This document shows, piece by piece, positions 11,391 to 21,037 of a DNA stretch of 64,000 nucleotides. Below the pieces are notes generated by a model. The model worked only from the letters and a program-made list of their open reading frames with translations. It was not told the origin of the DNA and did no database searches. A program made the position numbers and the translations under genes. Where the stretch lies: the NCBI GenBank assembly GCA_014529385.2, contig CM043971.1, positions 28,167,709 through 28,231,708 of the forward strand, in the 5' to 3' direction. Every line of letters begins with the position of its first letter. Within the stretch, counting starts at the first letter, position 1. Source of the stretch: Adiantum capillus-veneris. Lineage: Eukaryota; Streptophyta; Polypodiopsida; Polypodiales; Pteridaceae.

Positions 11391-12887
11391 TAGCCTGCTT
11401 GATCATTCATGAGAAGGAGAGGTTTTTAGGGTGAACAATTGTTGGAGCTCATTCCTAGAAACCTAATTTATGTCCTCGGATGTCTTCGATTCACACTATC
11501 AACCTCCATTGATCGCATCTCATCTGTCACAATTGTAATCAACTGTTCTAGATACTCGGGGGGTTCATCGTTTGGTACCCCCTTATATAGCGTGCGTTCG
11601 CGGGGTATTAAAAAAACCCCTCTTTTAACATGTCTAAATAAATAAGATGACCCCTTATTTTAGGAAATTTCTCAAAAATTGAATATTAAAACCCCTGATT
11701 TTAATGTATCTTTGTTAAATTGCCTAAAATTTTTGCATTTTAAAACCCCTCCTTTTGAACTCATGTTATACACTAATATGATTACATAGTGCACCCCCTG
11801 AGGCTAGAATCCATTTAGAAAATTAGACAAGTCCAACTCTTTTTTATTCCTACCATTTTCATTTGATAAAACATTAGGACCTTTCATGGATTGTTTGACA
11901 AAAATCATGTACATAGAAACTAAGCTTTTCATTTATTTGTCAAAAGCAGGGGAATTTACAAGGGGTATGGTACGACCACACTAACTGGTAATATTACCAA
12001 CATGGAAAGATAAGTTTTATACTACTTTTTCCTAAAAAAGATCCATGTATAAAAGTTCATTGATGAGGGTTTTCAGACGCCCGTGTAGGGTTAGAAAAGT
12101 CCCTACATATCCAGTGCCTCTTTTAAAGGGGACTTTAGTTTGGGAGAAAAGTATCCCACTAAGAGGATCTAATTATCCTCCGTAGTAGAGAAAATTTCAT
12201 TTAGGGAAACACATGTGATAATATAATACCATGTGCAAAAGTAGTTTGGGAAACTCTCTAAAACTTCTTGTGACGTAGTGTTACAAATGCTAAGTTTCTT
12301 ACTCACTAGCATGACTAGATTGTTGTATTGATGCCAGCTTTTTTCCATGTGTTAAGCAGTGTTGAGCCCTATGTAGTCGTTCGCACCATCACGGATGGCT
12401 TTAAAGAGGAACTATTAAGGTTTATTGTTAGTTGAAGATAATGTTACTAACAGCAAGAGACCGGTGTTATGTTCAACAACAAAACTCTCCATGACCAATA
12501 GTGTGGCATGGTTTCCTTTTGTTTAGCCTTGTGCAACCCCTCTTTATCCATCCACACTGTCGTGGATTGTTTGGATGAGGCGTTATTAAGGTCGAATGTT
12601 TTCCTAAGGCGTTGTTATAATGAATTGCAGAGGTGCAATTTTTTTCAAGGTAAAATATCTATGGCTAACCGTGTTGCCATGGATTGCTAGAAGGAGGCTC
12701 AAAACAACACCACAAACGTAATAAAGCTACTTCTCTACTCGTTTAACAAGCGGGCATGTTGGCTTTTCTTCTTCTTCCTGAAATAAATAGGAATACCTTG
12801 TTTGTGGTCGGCCTCGACTACATGCTGCAGAGCTTATGGGTGTTGAATCGGAGGGAGAGAGCGCAGGTATATGAGTAGAGACAAGGT

Positions 12888-12907
12888 GGGGGGGGGGGGG
12901 GGGGGGG

Positions 12908-12939
<32 letters not shown>
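12888..12939. repeat. Poly-G and (AG)n tract
   Basis: Twenty-three G followed by an AG run. In copy B (51,140-51,195) the G run is about 15 and the AG run longer. Confidence 0.95.
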
Positions 12940-12943
<4 letters not shown>

Positions 12944-12955
12944 ACAAGCATCTGT

Positions 12956-12994
12956 TGTTGAGCTATATATAGAGATACTATATATAGCTCAACA
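12956..12994. repeat. Perfect 17-bp inverted repeat with 5-nt spacer
   Basis: TGTTGAGCTATATATAG, then AGATA, then its exact reverse complement. Each arm matches the Copia LTR start (TGTTGGAGCTATATATA) apart from one G, so two LTR heads face each other. Confidence 0.85.
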
Positions 12995-13117
12995 TCTCTA
13001 CATATAGCTCAACATCTGCAAGCCCCAAAGTGTATATACTCTACACACTGAGTGTACATATATAGTGGGGATTCCTAGATATATATAGCATAGCGGTTGG
13101 TATATATAGCTCCAACA

Positions 13118-14652
13118 CCCCCACTCAAATAGGAGTCCCTAATTGTGGATGGAAAAACCCTTGGGGGTACAAGGAAAAAACCCACAACACCATATACATG
13201 CACTGTTATATTAATAATTATCAATGTTTACAAAATTCATTTTCTAGGAGCTACATCACTCCATAATATACAATGTGTGCTTTCGAGCATCTTTGGAAGT
13301 TTAATAAACCTTTGTATATAATTGATGCAAATTCTTCAAGATCTTTGAGCTGCTTCAATATCTTTGAGCCGCAGTACACACTGCTTGACATGATGTTTAT
13401 CCTATAAACAACATCAACTCAAGAAACATATCGAGACGTGAAGGTTAGAAATAACCGCATCACATTGTCTTTAGATACAATTTGCGATGATGCTCTAGAG
13501 ACGGCATATATATAGAAACAAACATGATGTCGATGCAATCACATGTGGTTACGACATAGAAACAAACGTAATATCAATGTAATCATGTGTGCACACATAT
13601 ATACAAATCCGGCATGTAATAAACATATTGATGCCCCCAAGATCTCTATTGATTGCAATTATCATCCTGGCTTCAGGTACCATGGCATTGAGACAATCAT
13701 CATCATAGCTTTACGTACCATGATATTAGAGACGCTCAGAAAAAACTTTGAAATGGAAAAAATAATTATGGATTTACGTACCATGGCATGAGAGACGCTT
13801 TCAACATAACCATAATTATCATGGCATCACGATATTCACCATGGCATTAGAGATGCTTTTTAAAAAAAACTTTGAAATAGCAATCATCATGGCTTTACAT
13901 ACCATGGTATCAGAGACTTTTTCTTCAAATCAAATTAAAACTATAAAATAGTAATCACCATCATGGATTTACTTACCAAGGCATCAGGGACGCTAGTTTT
14001 GTGCAAAATATGCTATACCTCAAGACAATGACTAGTCAATAGATAACGGCTTGATAAATATTGTCATTTCTACATCGATAATTCACATTAAGTTTCAAAA
14101 AATCAAAGAAAATAGCTCCAACACTTTCAACAAATTAAAGAAAAAACCTCTAAAATAGAGCCTCCGCAGTTCTATGCTTGGGTTTTTGATGCTTACACAA
14201 TCAATGCATGCTCAGACAAAGCAACTGTGAGTTGTTACCAAAAGGAAGCAACTATGAGCTTGACACAATGATAAAAGCTCTACATAACAACAATATGCTC
14301 GCCTTTTAGACTGAGTATGTCTTTTATAAAGCTTTAAGGATGCATGGTGGGTTTCTCTTTTCAACACTATATTGGGCAAAAGCGTATTAAAGTATGGCGG
14401 TTCACATCAAGGCGAGCTTGGAGCTGCTGAATATTGCTTATGTGAAGAGTTGAATGCTTATGATTAAAGATACACATAGCTGGCAGCATTGCCTCACAGA
14501 CGGTGATAGTTTTGTAAACTATGGCATAGAAACAAGGTAATAATATAAAAATACAAGATATCGTGCAATTTTAACTATATTTTAAGGTATATGTATCGCA
14601 TTATGTTTGAGCCGGTTTGGGTGAAGTCAAGACGTGTACGAAGGTTTGATTG
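13118..14652. other. Copia 3' debris and PBS-like degenerate repeats
   Basis: The first ~90 bases are the antisense polypurine end of a Copia element. From 13,680 to 13,994 there are six copies of a degenerate ACCATGGTATCAGAGACGCT-like word. The rest has no recognisable gene; short frames such as 13543-13791 only read through these repeats. Confidence 0.5.
13680..13994 (+). repeat. Six degenerate PBS-like repeats
   Basis: Copies start near 13,680, 13,717, 13,780, 13,839, 13,900 and 13,975. The copy at 13,900 contains TGGTATCAGAGAC, 11 of 12 bases of the Met-tRNA primer site. Each is usually preceded by an ATCATGG(A/C)TTTAC-like stretch. Confidence 0.6.
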
Positions 14653-14998
14653 TGTTGAGATGTAGAGAGAAAGAGAGAGACGAGACAAGAGACACACCAT
14701 GTACGCTCCCAAAGACTGATTCATATTGAGGACAAGATACAAATATATAGGTGATACCAAGTTTAGTAGAGTGAACCATATATAGCTCCAACACCCCCAC
14801 TCAAACAAAGGTCTCTAGCTTTGGATGAAAAAACCCTTGGGGAGTTCAAGGGAAAAACCCAAGGCCCTATACAATGTGAAAATATGAACCAGCAATTATG
14901 ATGTGAAAGTGAATTGTGTATCTATGTACAAATATACAAGTGACTTAGAGATCGCAATGTGCAAATTTGGAGTGTGCATAGCGCATGGTACCTATAGG
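14653..14998 (-). repeat. Left arm of a 346-bp inverted repeat: Copia tail + 3' LTR
   Basis: The minus-strand LTR is 14,653-14,793 (141 bp, TGTTGG...CAACA), preceded on that strand by the polypurine tract GAGTGGGGG and 205 bp of element tail. The same 346 bp recur inverted at 15,943-16,288 with few mismatches. Confidence 0.85.
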
Positions 14999-15942
14999 AT
15001 TACAATATCATATGTACAAAGCTATTACAATAGTAGAGAAGCTAATCTAGAAAGAGTGAGGCCGAAGCAACTCCAAGCTCTCGTACTCTGCTTCCATAGC
15101 CTCTTTCCATTGATCATTTTGTGGTGAAGAGATAGCTTCATCATAAGTAACGGATCTTTAGAAGTAGAGAAAGCATTATCAACAATATCATCATCATAAA
15201 CATGACATAAACTACGTTCAAAATCAATAGGCAGATCAACAAAAATATCGATATCATCATTGGCAACATTCGGAATGGATGGTTGTGAAGAGGAAAGTTT
15301 CTCTATAAGAAGACTTTCATCATTTGAAAGAAATAGAAAAGCCTAAAGTAATGATTTGGTATCATAAGAATCATCCATGGACCATGAGCCCATAAGCTGC
15401 TCGTTGAAAGTAACATCACAATTCACAATTATTTTCTTGAAGGAAGGATCATAGAATTTGTAGCCTTTGGAAGTGTCAGAATATCGAATAAAAATAACTT
15501 TAAGACCAGGAGCATCAAGGTTTGTTCATGTTTCTTTGGGAATATGAATATAAGCAATACATCTAAAGGTACGAAAATGAGATACAGAAGGACTGTCACT
15601 TGTCCATGTTGTGATGGATATCTTACCAGAGGGTGCAGTAGTAGGAAGAAGATTTTGAATAAATATTGTTGTCAAAGTAGCTTCAGCCCAAAAAACAAGA
15701 GATAAACTAGAATGAATCTTCATACATCTTATAACATTGAGAATAGTGCAATTGTTTCTTTCAGCAACACCGTTCTGTTGAGGTGAATATGAAATAGTGT
15801 GTTCATAATGAGTTCCACTGTCAGCACAATAACTCACAAACTCTCGAGAAACATATTCCCCTCCATGGTCACTATGAAGCTTCTTAAGGTGACGACCAGT
15901 TTGAAGTTCTGCAGCCTTGTGGAATTGTTTGAAGTTCTGCAG
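14999..15942 (-). pseudogene. Antisense Copia pol fragment: integrase core and start of RT
   Basis: Minus-strand translation shows a Copia integrase core: KKLHSDHGGEY (catalytic D), then SPQQNGVAERNN (catalytic E), then FWAEA. Further on come the post-integrase segment (KGYKFYDPS, DVTFNE) and the conserved start of Copia RT (DQWKEAMEAEYESLELL). It stops there; RT and RNase H are missing, and near 15,000-15,060 the sequence joins the element's own tail. Stops (for example near 15,345) and the deletion make it non-functional. The open frame that covers the integrase (15526-16038) includes about 95 bases of the inverted arm, so its first ~32 residues are antisense tail and not protein. Confidence 0.85.
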
Positions 15943-16288
15943 CCTATAGGTACCATGCACTATGCACACTCCACATTTGCACATTGTGATCTCTAAGTCA
16001 CTTGTATATTTGTACATAGATACACAATTCACTTTCACATCATCATCACTGGTTCATATTTTCACATTGTATAGGGGCTTGGGTTTTTTCCATGAACTCC
16101 CGAAGGGTTTTTTCATCCAAAGCTAGAGACCTTTGTTTGAGTGGGGGTGTTGGAGCTATATATGTCTCACTCTACGCAACTTAGTTTAGCCTATATATTT
16201 GTATCTTGTCCTCAATATGAATCAGTCTTTGGGAGCATACATGGTGTGTGTCTCGTCTCATCTCTCTCTTTTTCTCTACATCTCAACA
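15943..16288 (+). repeat. Right arm of the inverted repeat: Copia tail + LTR, plus strand
   Basis: This is the reverse complement of 14,653-14,998. Its LTR is 16,148-16,288 (141 bp). It is preceded by the polypurine tract and followed by a primer site, so this single LTR is flanked by both the 3' end and the 5' start of Copia sequence, as in a one-LTR circle. Confidence 0.85.
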
Positions 16289-16300
16289 TGGTATCAAATG
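16289..16300 (+). promoter_or_regulatory. Copia primer-binding site
   Basis: TGGTATCAAATG directly follows the LTR and resembles the Met-tRNA-type primer site, with changes at the 3' end. Confidence 0.65.
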
Positions 16301-16947
16301 GCTACAAATTTTATTTTTGAGCATTTATTCTTGTTAATTGTGATTGTTTTGTGTTCAGAAGAATATGATTAGTGTTTTGTGTGGTGTTTATTGCTAATCG
16401 ATATATTGATTACATTTTGTTGTTGATTTGTTTTTTGACACCCTAAACTTCATCTCAAATTTTGGGGGTCTTCTGTTCAAAATTTGGAGAAACGGGAAAA
16501 GCGCGATGGAGCACAGCGTACATGGCACTTCTCATCCAAAACATGTTCATCTCCTCTACCTCTTTGATTTGAGTTCTAGGTTTGCGTCAATCGAAGCTCA
16601 CAACAGAAAGTTATTCTGTTTTTACTGCAATTGAGCTTGACGCAGCTTTCTTCCTCGTGCGTCTTCGTGAAGCGTCCGCGATTATTTTTCTAATTTTAGC
16701 ATCAACTTTTTCAAGCAAATTTAGCTTTTTGCTATTCATATTGTGGCCGTCAATCTTGCGTATCACGCCACTCTATTTGAGGACTCTTTTATTATAAACG
16801 TCTCCATTTTCCTGCTTTTTTGGGCGACGTCTCTTACATCTTTGGACATTTATTGAGCATCCTTCTTGCGTTTATTGTTGAGAGCCTTCACCATATATGG
16901 TGTGCAGATTCTGTGATCTTATCTTATACGTCTTCTCGCAATAAGAT
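16301..16947 (+). other. Copia leader, no gene
   Basis: Non-coding leader between the primer site and the gag start. Small frames here (16428-16634, 16582-16797) match nothing I know. Confidence 0.5.
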
Positions 16948-17293
16948 ATGGCTATGACTATTCCTTCTCGCCAACGTTTTGTTCCTTCTTTCCAAGGCCA
17001 AGGATTTCCAGGCTGGAAAGCAAAGATGTTCTTAATTCTTGAAGGCAATCAACTCTCTAATGTTGTCCTTGGAAATAGTGTTTGTTCGTCTCAACCAGTT
17101 GATATGGATCATGATAACGTGTTTATCATTGAAGGACATATATTTGAAGATTGGAATGTTGTGTATACGGATTGGCAACGACGTGATAAAGCAGCTCGTT
17201 CATATATTCTTTCTGGTCTTACTAATTCCGTTTTGCTTGATATGTATGAACTGCCTACTTCCCACAACATATGGAAGTACCTTATGACGCAGA
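16948..17293 (+). pseudogene. Copia gag N-terminal fragment
   Basis: About 115 residues are open from the ATG. The hallmark of plant Copia Gag, W-x-R-R-D-K-x-A-R-x-Y-I-L-x-G-L, is present as DWQRRDKAARSYILSGL, followed by a hydrophobic helix and NIWKYL. Gag packages element RNA into cytoplasmic particles. Sequence homology stops at about 17,293, where the opposite strand begins to read as Ty3 RT, so the fragment was cut by a recombination or insertion. It lies 660 bp downstream of its LTR, consistent with one element. Confidence 0.85.
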
Positions 17294-18036
17294 CTCTCCA
17301 TTTCCCATTCTTCTTAGGGGTTATGACCACTGGTGAGACCCACTCTAACTCTTTCATACGGTATATATAATGTCTGCATCCAGCAATTTATTGATCTCTT
17401 GCCAAAGGGCCTCCTTTTGGATCTCTCCTAATCTTCTCATCTTTTGTGCTTTAGGCCTATGTCCCTCCTTGAGAACAATCTTGTTCTCTACCCCTCATGA
17501 GCCACGCAAATGCTTGTATTCCATCGCAAACAGGTTTGGGTAGGACTCACACAGTTGAACATAACTCTCCTTCTCACCCTTGGTCAAATCTTCACTTAAC
17601 ATGCTTGAAACCTCCTTTATGCTTAAACCATGAGCTTGAGGTTGCATACCTTTAATGGTGACTCCGAATAAATTTGCATATATCTTTAGCATGTCGTCCT
17701 TGCTCTCCTCCTCCTTTGTGCTAGTGTAGCCTTCATCATAGGCCGTCTTTGTCTCGTACTCATAGCTCATCATGTCGCCCTCATCTTTAACTGCCATAGG
17801 ACGAGAATTGCTCTCCTTGGTCTTCAAATCTAGCACAATCTGTCTCCCCTTCTCTCTGTCAGGCAAGGTGAACACTTTGCTCTCCCAATCCTACTTAGCA
17901 CCTATTGCCAAAATCCATGGCCTACCCAAAATGATTGGATGAGCATTATCACCTGCCTTCATCACAAAATAGTCTATCAGACATTTTATGCCCATCACCT
18001 TGACCTTCACATCCTAAGCCACACCCAGACACTTAG
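17294..18036 (-). pseudogene. Antisense Ty3 relic: protease end to RT start
   Basis: From 18,036 leftward on the minus strand the translation reads AKCLGV, later HPIILGRPW (end of the retroviral-type protease), an acidic linker with the open frame 17495-17875, and the RT start (WVSPVVITPKKNGKWRVCV). It resembles the Tat-like pol ORF at 20,965 but is clearly diverged, with several stops. At 18,036 it is interrupted by that complete element; the missing upstream part resumes at 28,037. At the other end it is cut at the Copia gag junction. Confidence 0.9.
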
Positions 18037-19030
18037 TGAGTAGCGTTAAATGGTAACCTTGCATTTGCACTGCATTTCTACTCAAATGTATATATTTTCT
18101 ATCAAAGTTTTAACCTAGTGTTCATTCTCTCTTTCCGTAATAGCCTTTTTCCATACAAACACCTTACCCTTCTTAGATCTTTATGCATTTACATCATATT
18201 TCTCTCTTCATGCTAAATGTAAATAGTAAACTTAATTCTACTCTCCTAGTTTTTTTACTGTATATTCTTTTAACTAATTACCTTTACTAATTTAAATAGC
18301 TATCTACATCCCATAATTTGTAAATAAATAATTTATGGGCACTTATCTTACCCATCTTCTCTCAAGGGTAGGGTTAACCTTGTAGGCCTTCCCTTCCCCA
18401 CCACTATGTGACCCAAGTCTTGGATCATTTACTTGTGTTGGTCAACAAATCTTAAATATAATGTATATCCCCAATAAATCAAACTTTATTGGAGCCTACC
18501 TCATTTGTTTAAGGTGGATTCCCTTTTGAAAAAGCATGCTACACCTTGGATGCATGCTAAAGGGCCCCTACAAGGAGACTTGGTTCAAAAGGTGTTTTGG
18601 ATGCATCTTGAACGCCTTAGCTCATGGGTATACTTGAGGAACCCTCCAAAATCAGCTTAAACACTTTGAGAAGGTCAACTTTGCCTTTTACAGCACCCAA
18701 TTCTGAGTTACAGGCTGAAAGTTATGGTGAAAACAAGGTGCTGCGGACACTGTTACTGCAGGTCAAAGTTACAATCAGGGGTCGGCTCAAGATGCTTCCA
18801 GAGACACAACAAACAGGATGGGGACACTCTGCAGGAGCCACTGGAGGGACATCATGGTGGGGCCCACATACATTATCAACCCTTATTGAGACTCCACGAC
18901 CTAAAAGGCTATTTTTAATGAAAAACTAAGTCCCTTATTTGCATAATTGAAGGAATGGTCAAAAGGGAACCTAACTATGGTTAATTACCTACCCTAGTCA
19001 AGTTTAACCTAACCCAAGGTCTTGTACAGC

Positions 19031-19040
19031 TATAAAAAGG
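19031..19040 (+). promoter_or_regulatory. LTR TATA box
   Basis: TATAAAAAGG, about 1 kb into the LTR, conserved at 27,063 and 57,287. Transcription would start about 30 bases downstream, giving a U3 of about 1 kb. Confidence 0.7.
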
Positions 19041-19774
19041 CCCTTTGGCAAGCACAAAAATACACACACCTACTCCATTGCTGCAAATAAGCTCCTCTAA
19101 GGTTAGGGAAGCCCTAATCTCTCTCTCCTCTTGTCTCCCTATCCATTTCCTAAGCTCGCTATCATAAGCGGCACCATAGAGAGAGCATCAATATGCTATT
19201 GCTACCATTCTCTTGCAAACATTTCTCTTATCATACTCATCCCTAAATAAGGATTGTAGATTCTATATGAGAGCAAGGATATCAAGTTCAATGATCTATC
19301 TCATGGTTTGATCAACAAATTGTTGCAATTGGGGTGTCGTCATCACACTTTTGCTCTAAACGCATGTAAAATTGGTAAGCCTATCTTGGCAGCTTCTCAT
19401 ATTTTGTGCTCATTGGATTGCTTGTTTGTTGAGAAAGTTTTTGTGCACCATGGTGTCTATTTGCTTGGCTTCTCTCCTTATGTTGTGTGTAAGTAAGTCT
19501 TGGGGTTGCATAGATGGAGAAGAGCTCTCTATGCATGCCGCCTTATGTGTGTAAGTAGTCTCTTCTTTTGGGAAAGGAAAGGAGTTGTCAAGTATTTGTG
19601 CATTATGGTGTTTTGAGTTTTGAAGTTTTGTGCTTTCTTTTCTTAGAAGTATATGAGCACTAATATGGTGAAGGTCAATCTTTGCATGTGAGTTTCTGCA
19701 GTGTTCAAAGGGATTGCTTAAGGAGTGTGTGTTGAATGGTTGAAGGGCATTTTGTGTTGAAGCACATAAGGAAG

Positions 19775-19779
<5 letters not shown>

Positions 19780-19872
<93 letters not shown>
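19780..19872. repeat. (GT)n microsatellite in the LTR
   Basis: A long GT run close to the LTR end. Its length differs among the three LTRs (about 93, 84 and 70 bases) and accounts for the offset change between copies A and B. Confidence 0.95.
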
Positions 19873-19873
<1 letters not shown>

Positions 19874-20018
19874 GTATATGGTTTGTTTTGGTTTCCTTCT
19901 TTCTCCATAAAAGAGGGTGGTGCCCCTAAGAAATATGCGTGTGTAGGGTCTCACAGAGTGGTTGTCTGGTGGGAGCCTTGAGTTGAGCCCCATCCCAAAA
20001 AATCCGCTCTCATAAAAG

Positions 20019-20038
20019 TGGTGCCCCCACTGAGGAAC
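20019..20038 (+). promoter_or_regulatory. Putative primer-binding site of the Tat-like element
   Basis: TGGTGCCCCCACTGAGGAAC begins six bases after the LTR. It has the TGG start expected from pairing with a tRNA CCA end. I could not assign the tRNA. Confidence 0.5.
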
Positions 20039-20064
20039 TTTCCTAATTGCCTTCTATTCTCCTC

Positions 20065-20277
20065 ATGAACAATAGAGTTGCACCATATGCTTTTCATTTT
20101 TCACAACGCATCAGAATTAACAGTTGTGTAGATCGCAAATTTTTTTACCAACAACGCATTGTTTTTATGTTTGGAGCAGAAAGACTTGGTGAAATCTTGG
20201 CATCTCCAAATCCCATCATTCTTCCATTCATTAATTATGATGATTCATTTGATGTCCATGTTTTTATTTTGTTTTGA
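20065..20277 (+). CDS. Leader ORF 1 of the Tat-like element (70 aa)
   Basis: A 70-codon frame from an ATG at 20,065, lying between the primer site and gag. I do not recognise the protein. It aligns without gaps over its full length to leader ORF 2 (20,361-20,573), 30 identities of 70. The C-terminal half is best conserved, sharing FG--RL-EI-AS-NP-ILP-INY----DV--FIL. Both frames are intact and identical in copy B, and both end in TGA. The equal length and conserved protein pattern argue for a real duplicated coding segment, but the product may be an upstream-ORF peptide, a split gag start or a host-derived fragment. No signal peptide or zinc ligands; the tail is hydrophobic. Confidence 0.5.
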   Translation: MNNRVAPYAFHFSQRIRINSCVDRKFFYQQRIVFMFGAERLGEILASPNPIILPFINYDDSFDVHVFILF

Positions 20278-20360
20278 GGCAGGGACAAGAAGCGCTTAGA
20301 TAGCGATCCACTCAAAGGAAACTTTCTTCAAGAGAAAGAAAAAGGAGAACACATTGTCAC

Positions 20361-20573
20361 ATGAACCGACCTGGAGCTGCTTCTCCTTTTACACCCATAG
20401 CTCGTCAATCTGTGCACATCATAATTGCTACAAAATTTAGATTTCAAGCAACCATTAGGAGAATTTTTGGACCCACTCGCCTTAATGAAATTAATGCCTC
20501 AATCAACCCTTTTATTTTGCCTATGATAAATTATGAACTAACACTTGATGTATATATTTTCATTTTGATGTGA
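20361..20573 (+). CDS. Leader ORF 2 of the Tat-like element (70 aa)
   Basis: A second 70-codon frame from the ATG at 20,361, paralogous to leader ORF 1 and separated from it by 83 bp. It ends with TGA 53 bases before the gag ATG (20,627), in a different frame from gag, so read-through would not simply extend Gag. Its N-terminal third is more proline-rich than that of ORF 1. The conserved block FG--RL-EI-AS-NP-ILP-INY is at residues 36-58. Some plant Tat/Ogre elements are known to carry an extra ORF before gag; whether these are related I cannot say. Confidence 0.5.
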   Translation: MNRPGAASPFTPIARQSVHIIIATKFRFQATIRRIFGPTRLNEINASINPFILPMINYELTLDVYIFILM

Positions 20574-20626
20574 TCACTCATCGTAGTGAAAACTTTGTGG
20601 TACACAAACCTCCTTGTATTGTAAAA

Positions 20627-21037
20627 ATGTCAAGCACTTTTCCTACCTTTCATTCTAAAAATGGTGAGGATGCACAAGAATTTCTGGATAATTTGGAGAT
20701 GGCACACCTCATCTCTGGGAGAGATCAAGAAGAGGTAAAGCTGCGTGCTTTTCCACTCGTTCTCAAAGGGGAGGCTAAGGCATGGTACGAGGCCTTGCAA
20801 CCTCAAAACAAAACCAATTGGGAGAGGCTATGTGCAATTTTTCTTGCCAAATTTGGGCAAGGAGATACTCCAAAGGGTCTTTGGAATTGTCTACTTCAAC
20901 ATAAACAGGTATTCCTTGAAGACTACCCATCTTATGAGGCCGTTTTCCTTAACCTATGGGATAGATGGGAGGCTACCTTACAAAACCAAGGTGGTGCACC
21001 AAAGATAGGTTCATGGCTGGCTTGTACTCAATTTTGA
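20627..21037 (+). pseudogene. gag: gag N-terminal part, frameshifted
   Basis: I chose the ATG at 20,627 because Gag-like sequence starts right after it; the open frame extends to 20,570 only through a GTG. The retrotransposon Gag core is visible: FPTFHSKNGEDAQEFLDNLE, the helix with AFPLVLKGEAKAWYEAL, and WERLCAIFLAKFGQG. At about 21,000, in an A-run (CCAAAGATAGG), the Gag homology leaves this frame and continues in the -1 frame, inside the pol ORF (KDRFMAGLYSILKT). A one-base deletion explains this, and copy B shares it. A programmed -1 shift is less likely because the shift falls within Gag, before the zinc knuckle. Confidence 0.85.

Larger units (their letters stand above)
9709..12840. other. 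3.1 kb without a recognisable gene
   Basis: By position this should be the Copia leader and gag, but I recognise no gag motif. The longest frame (10926-11330) matches nothing I know and is not preserved at full length in copy B. The region holds an AC/AT microsatellite, a 17-base C run, repeated TTAAAACCCCT-like words at 11,610-11,760, and two loosely similar segments at about 12,360-12,430 and 12,530-12,600. I call it decayed repeat sequence. Confidence 0.5.
12841..13117 (-). repeat. Copia LTR, minus strand, expanded by simple repeats
   Basis: On the minus strand it starts at 13,117 with TGTTGGAGCTATATATA and ends TTCAACA at 12,841. The bases just outside the start (13,118 onward, minus strand) read GAGTGGGGG, the same polypurine tract that precedes the other Copia LTRs here, so this is a 3' LTR. 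At 277 bp it is longer than its 141-161-bp relatives because of G and GA runs and a palindromic segment. Confidence 0.6.
18037..20012 (+). repeat. Tat-like 5' LTR, copy A (1,976 bp)
   Basis: It begins TGAGTAGCG and ends CTCTCA; homology with the 3' LTR starts and stops exactly at these bases. Between the two LTRs I count about two dozen substitutions, roughly 1.3%. It carries a TATA box and a long GT microsatellite. Short ORFs within it (for example 18624-18929) are present in all LTR copies but look like nothing known. Confidence 0.95.

Noticed and set aside
14903-15127. Plus-strand 74-codon ORF sharing 32 residues with a minus-strand ORF at 15,526-16,038
   Set aside because: The shared peptide is only the inverted repeat read from both arms; it is Copia tail, not a gene.
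18624-18929. 101-codon ORF present in all three Tat-like LTRs
   Set aside because: Lies in U3 upstream of the TATA box, with no recognisable protein; conservation is explained by the recent duplication.
19705-19993. ORFs rich in His-Thr or Cys-Val through the GT microsatellite, also at 27,750-28,005 and 57,961-58,221
   Set aside because: They are translations of (GT)n/(AC)n, vary in length between copies, and sit inside LTRs.
20570-20626. Upstream extension of the gag frame as the start
   Set aside because: It begins with GTG and overlaps the stop of leader ORF 2; the ATG at 20,627 sits right at the Gag-like sequence.
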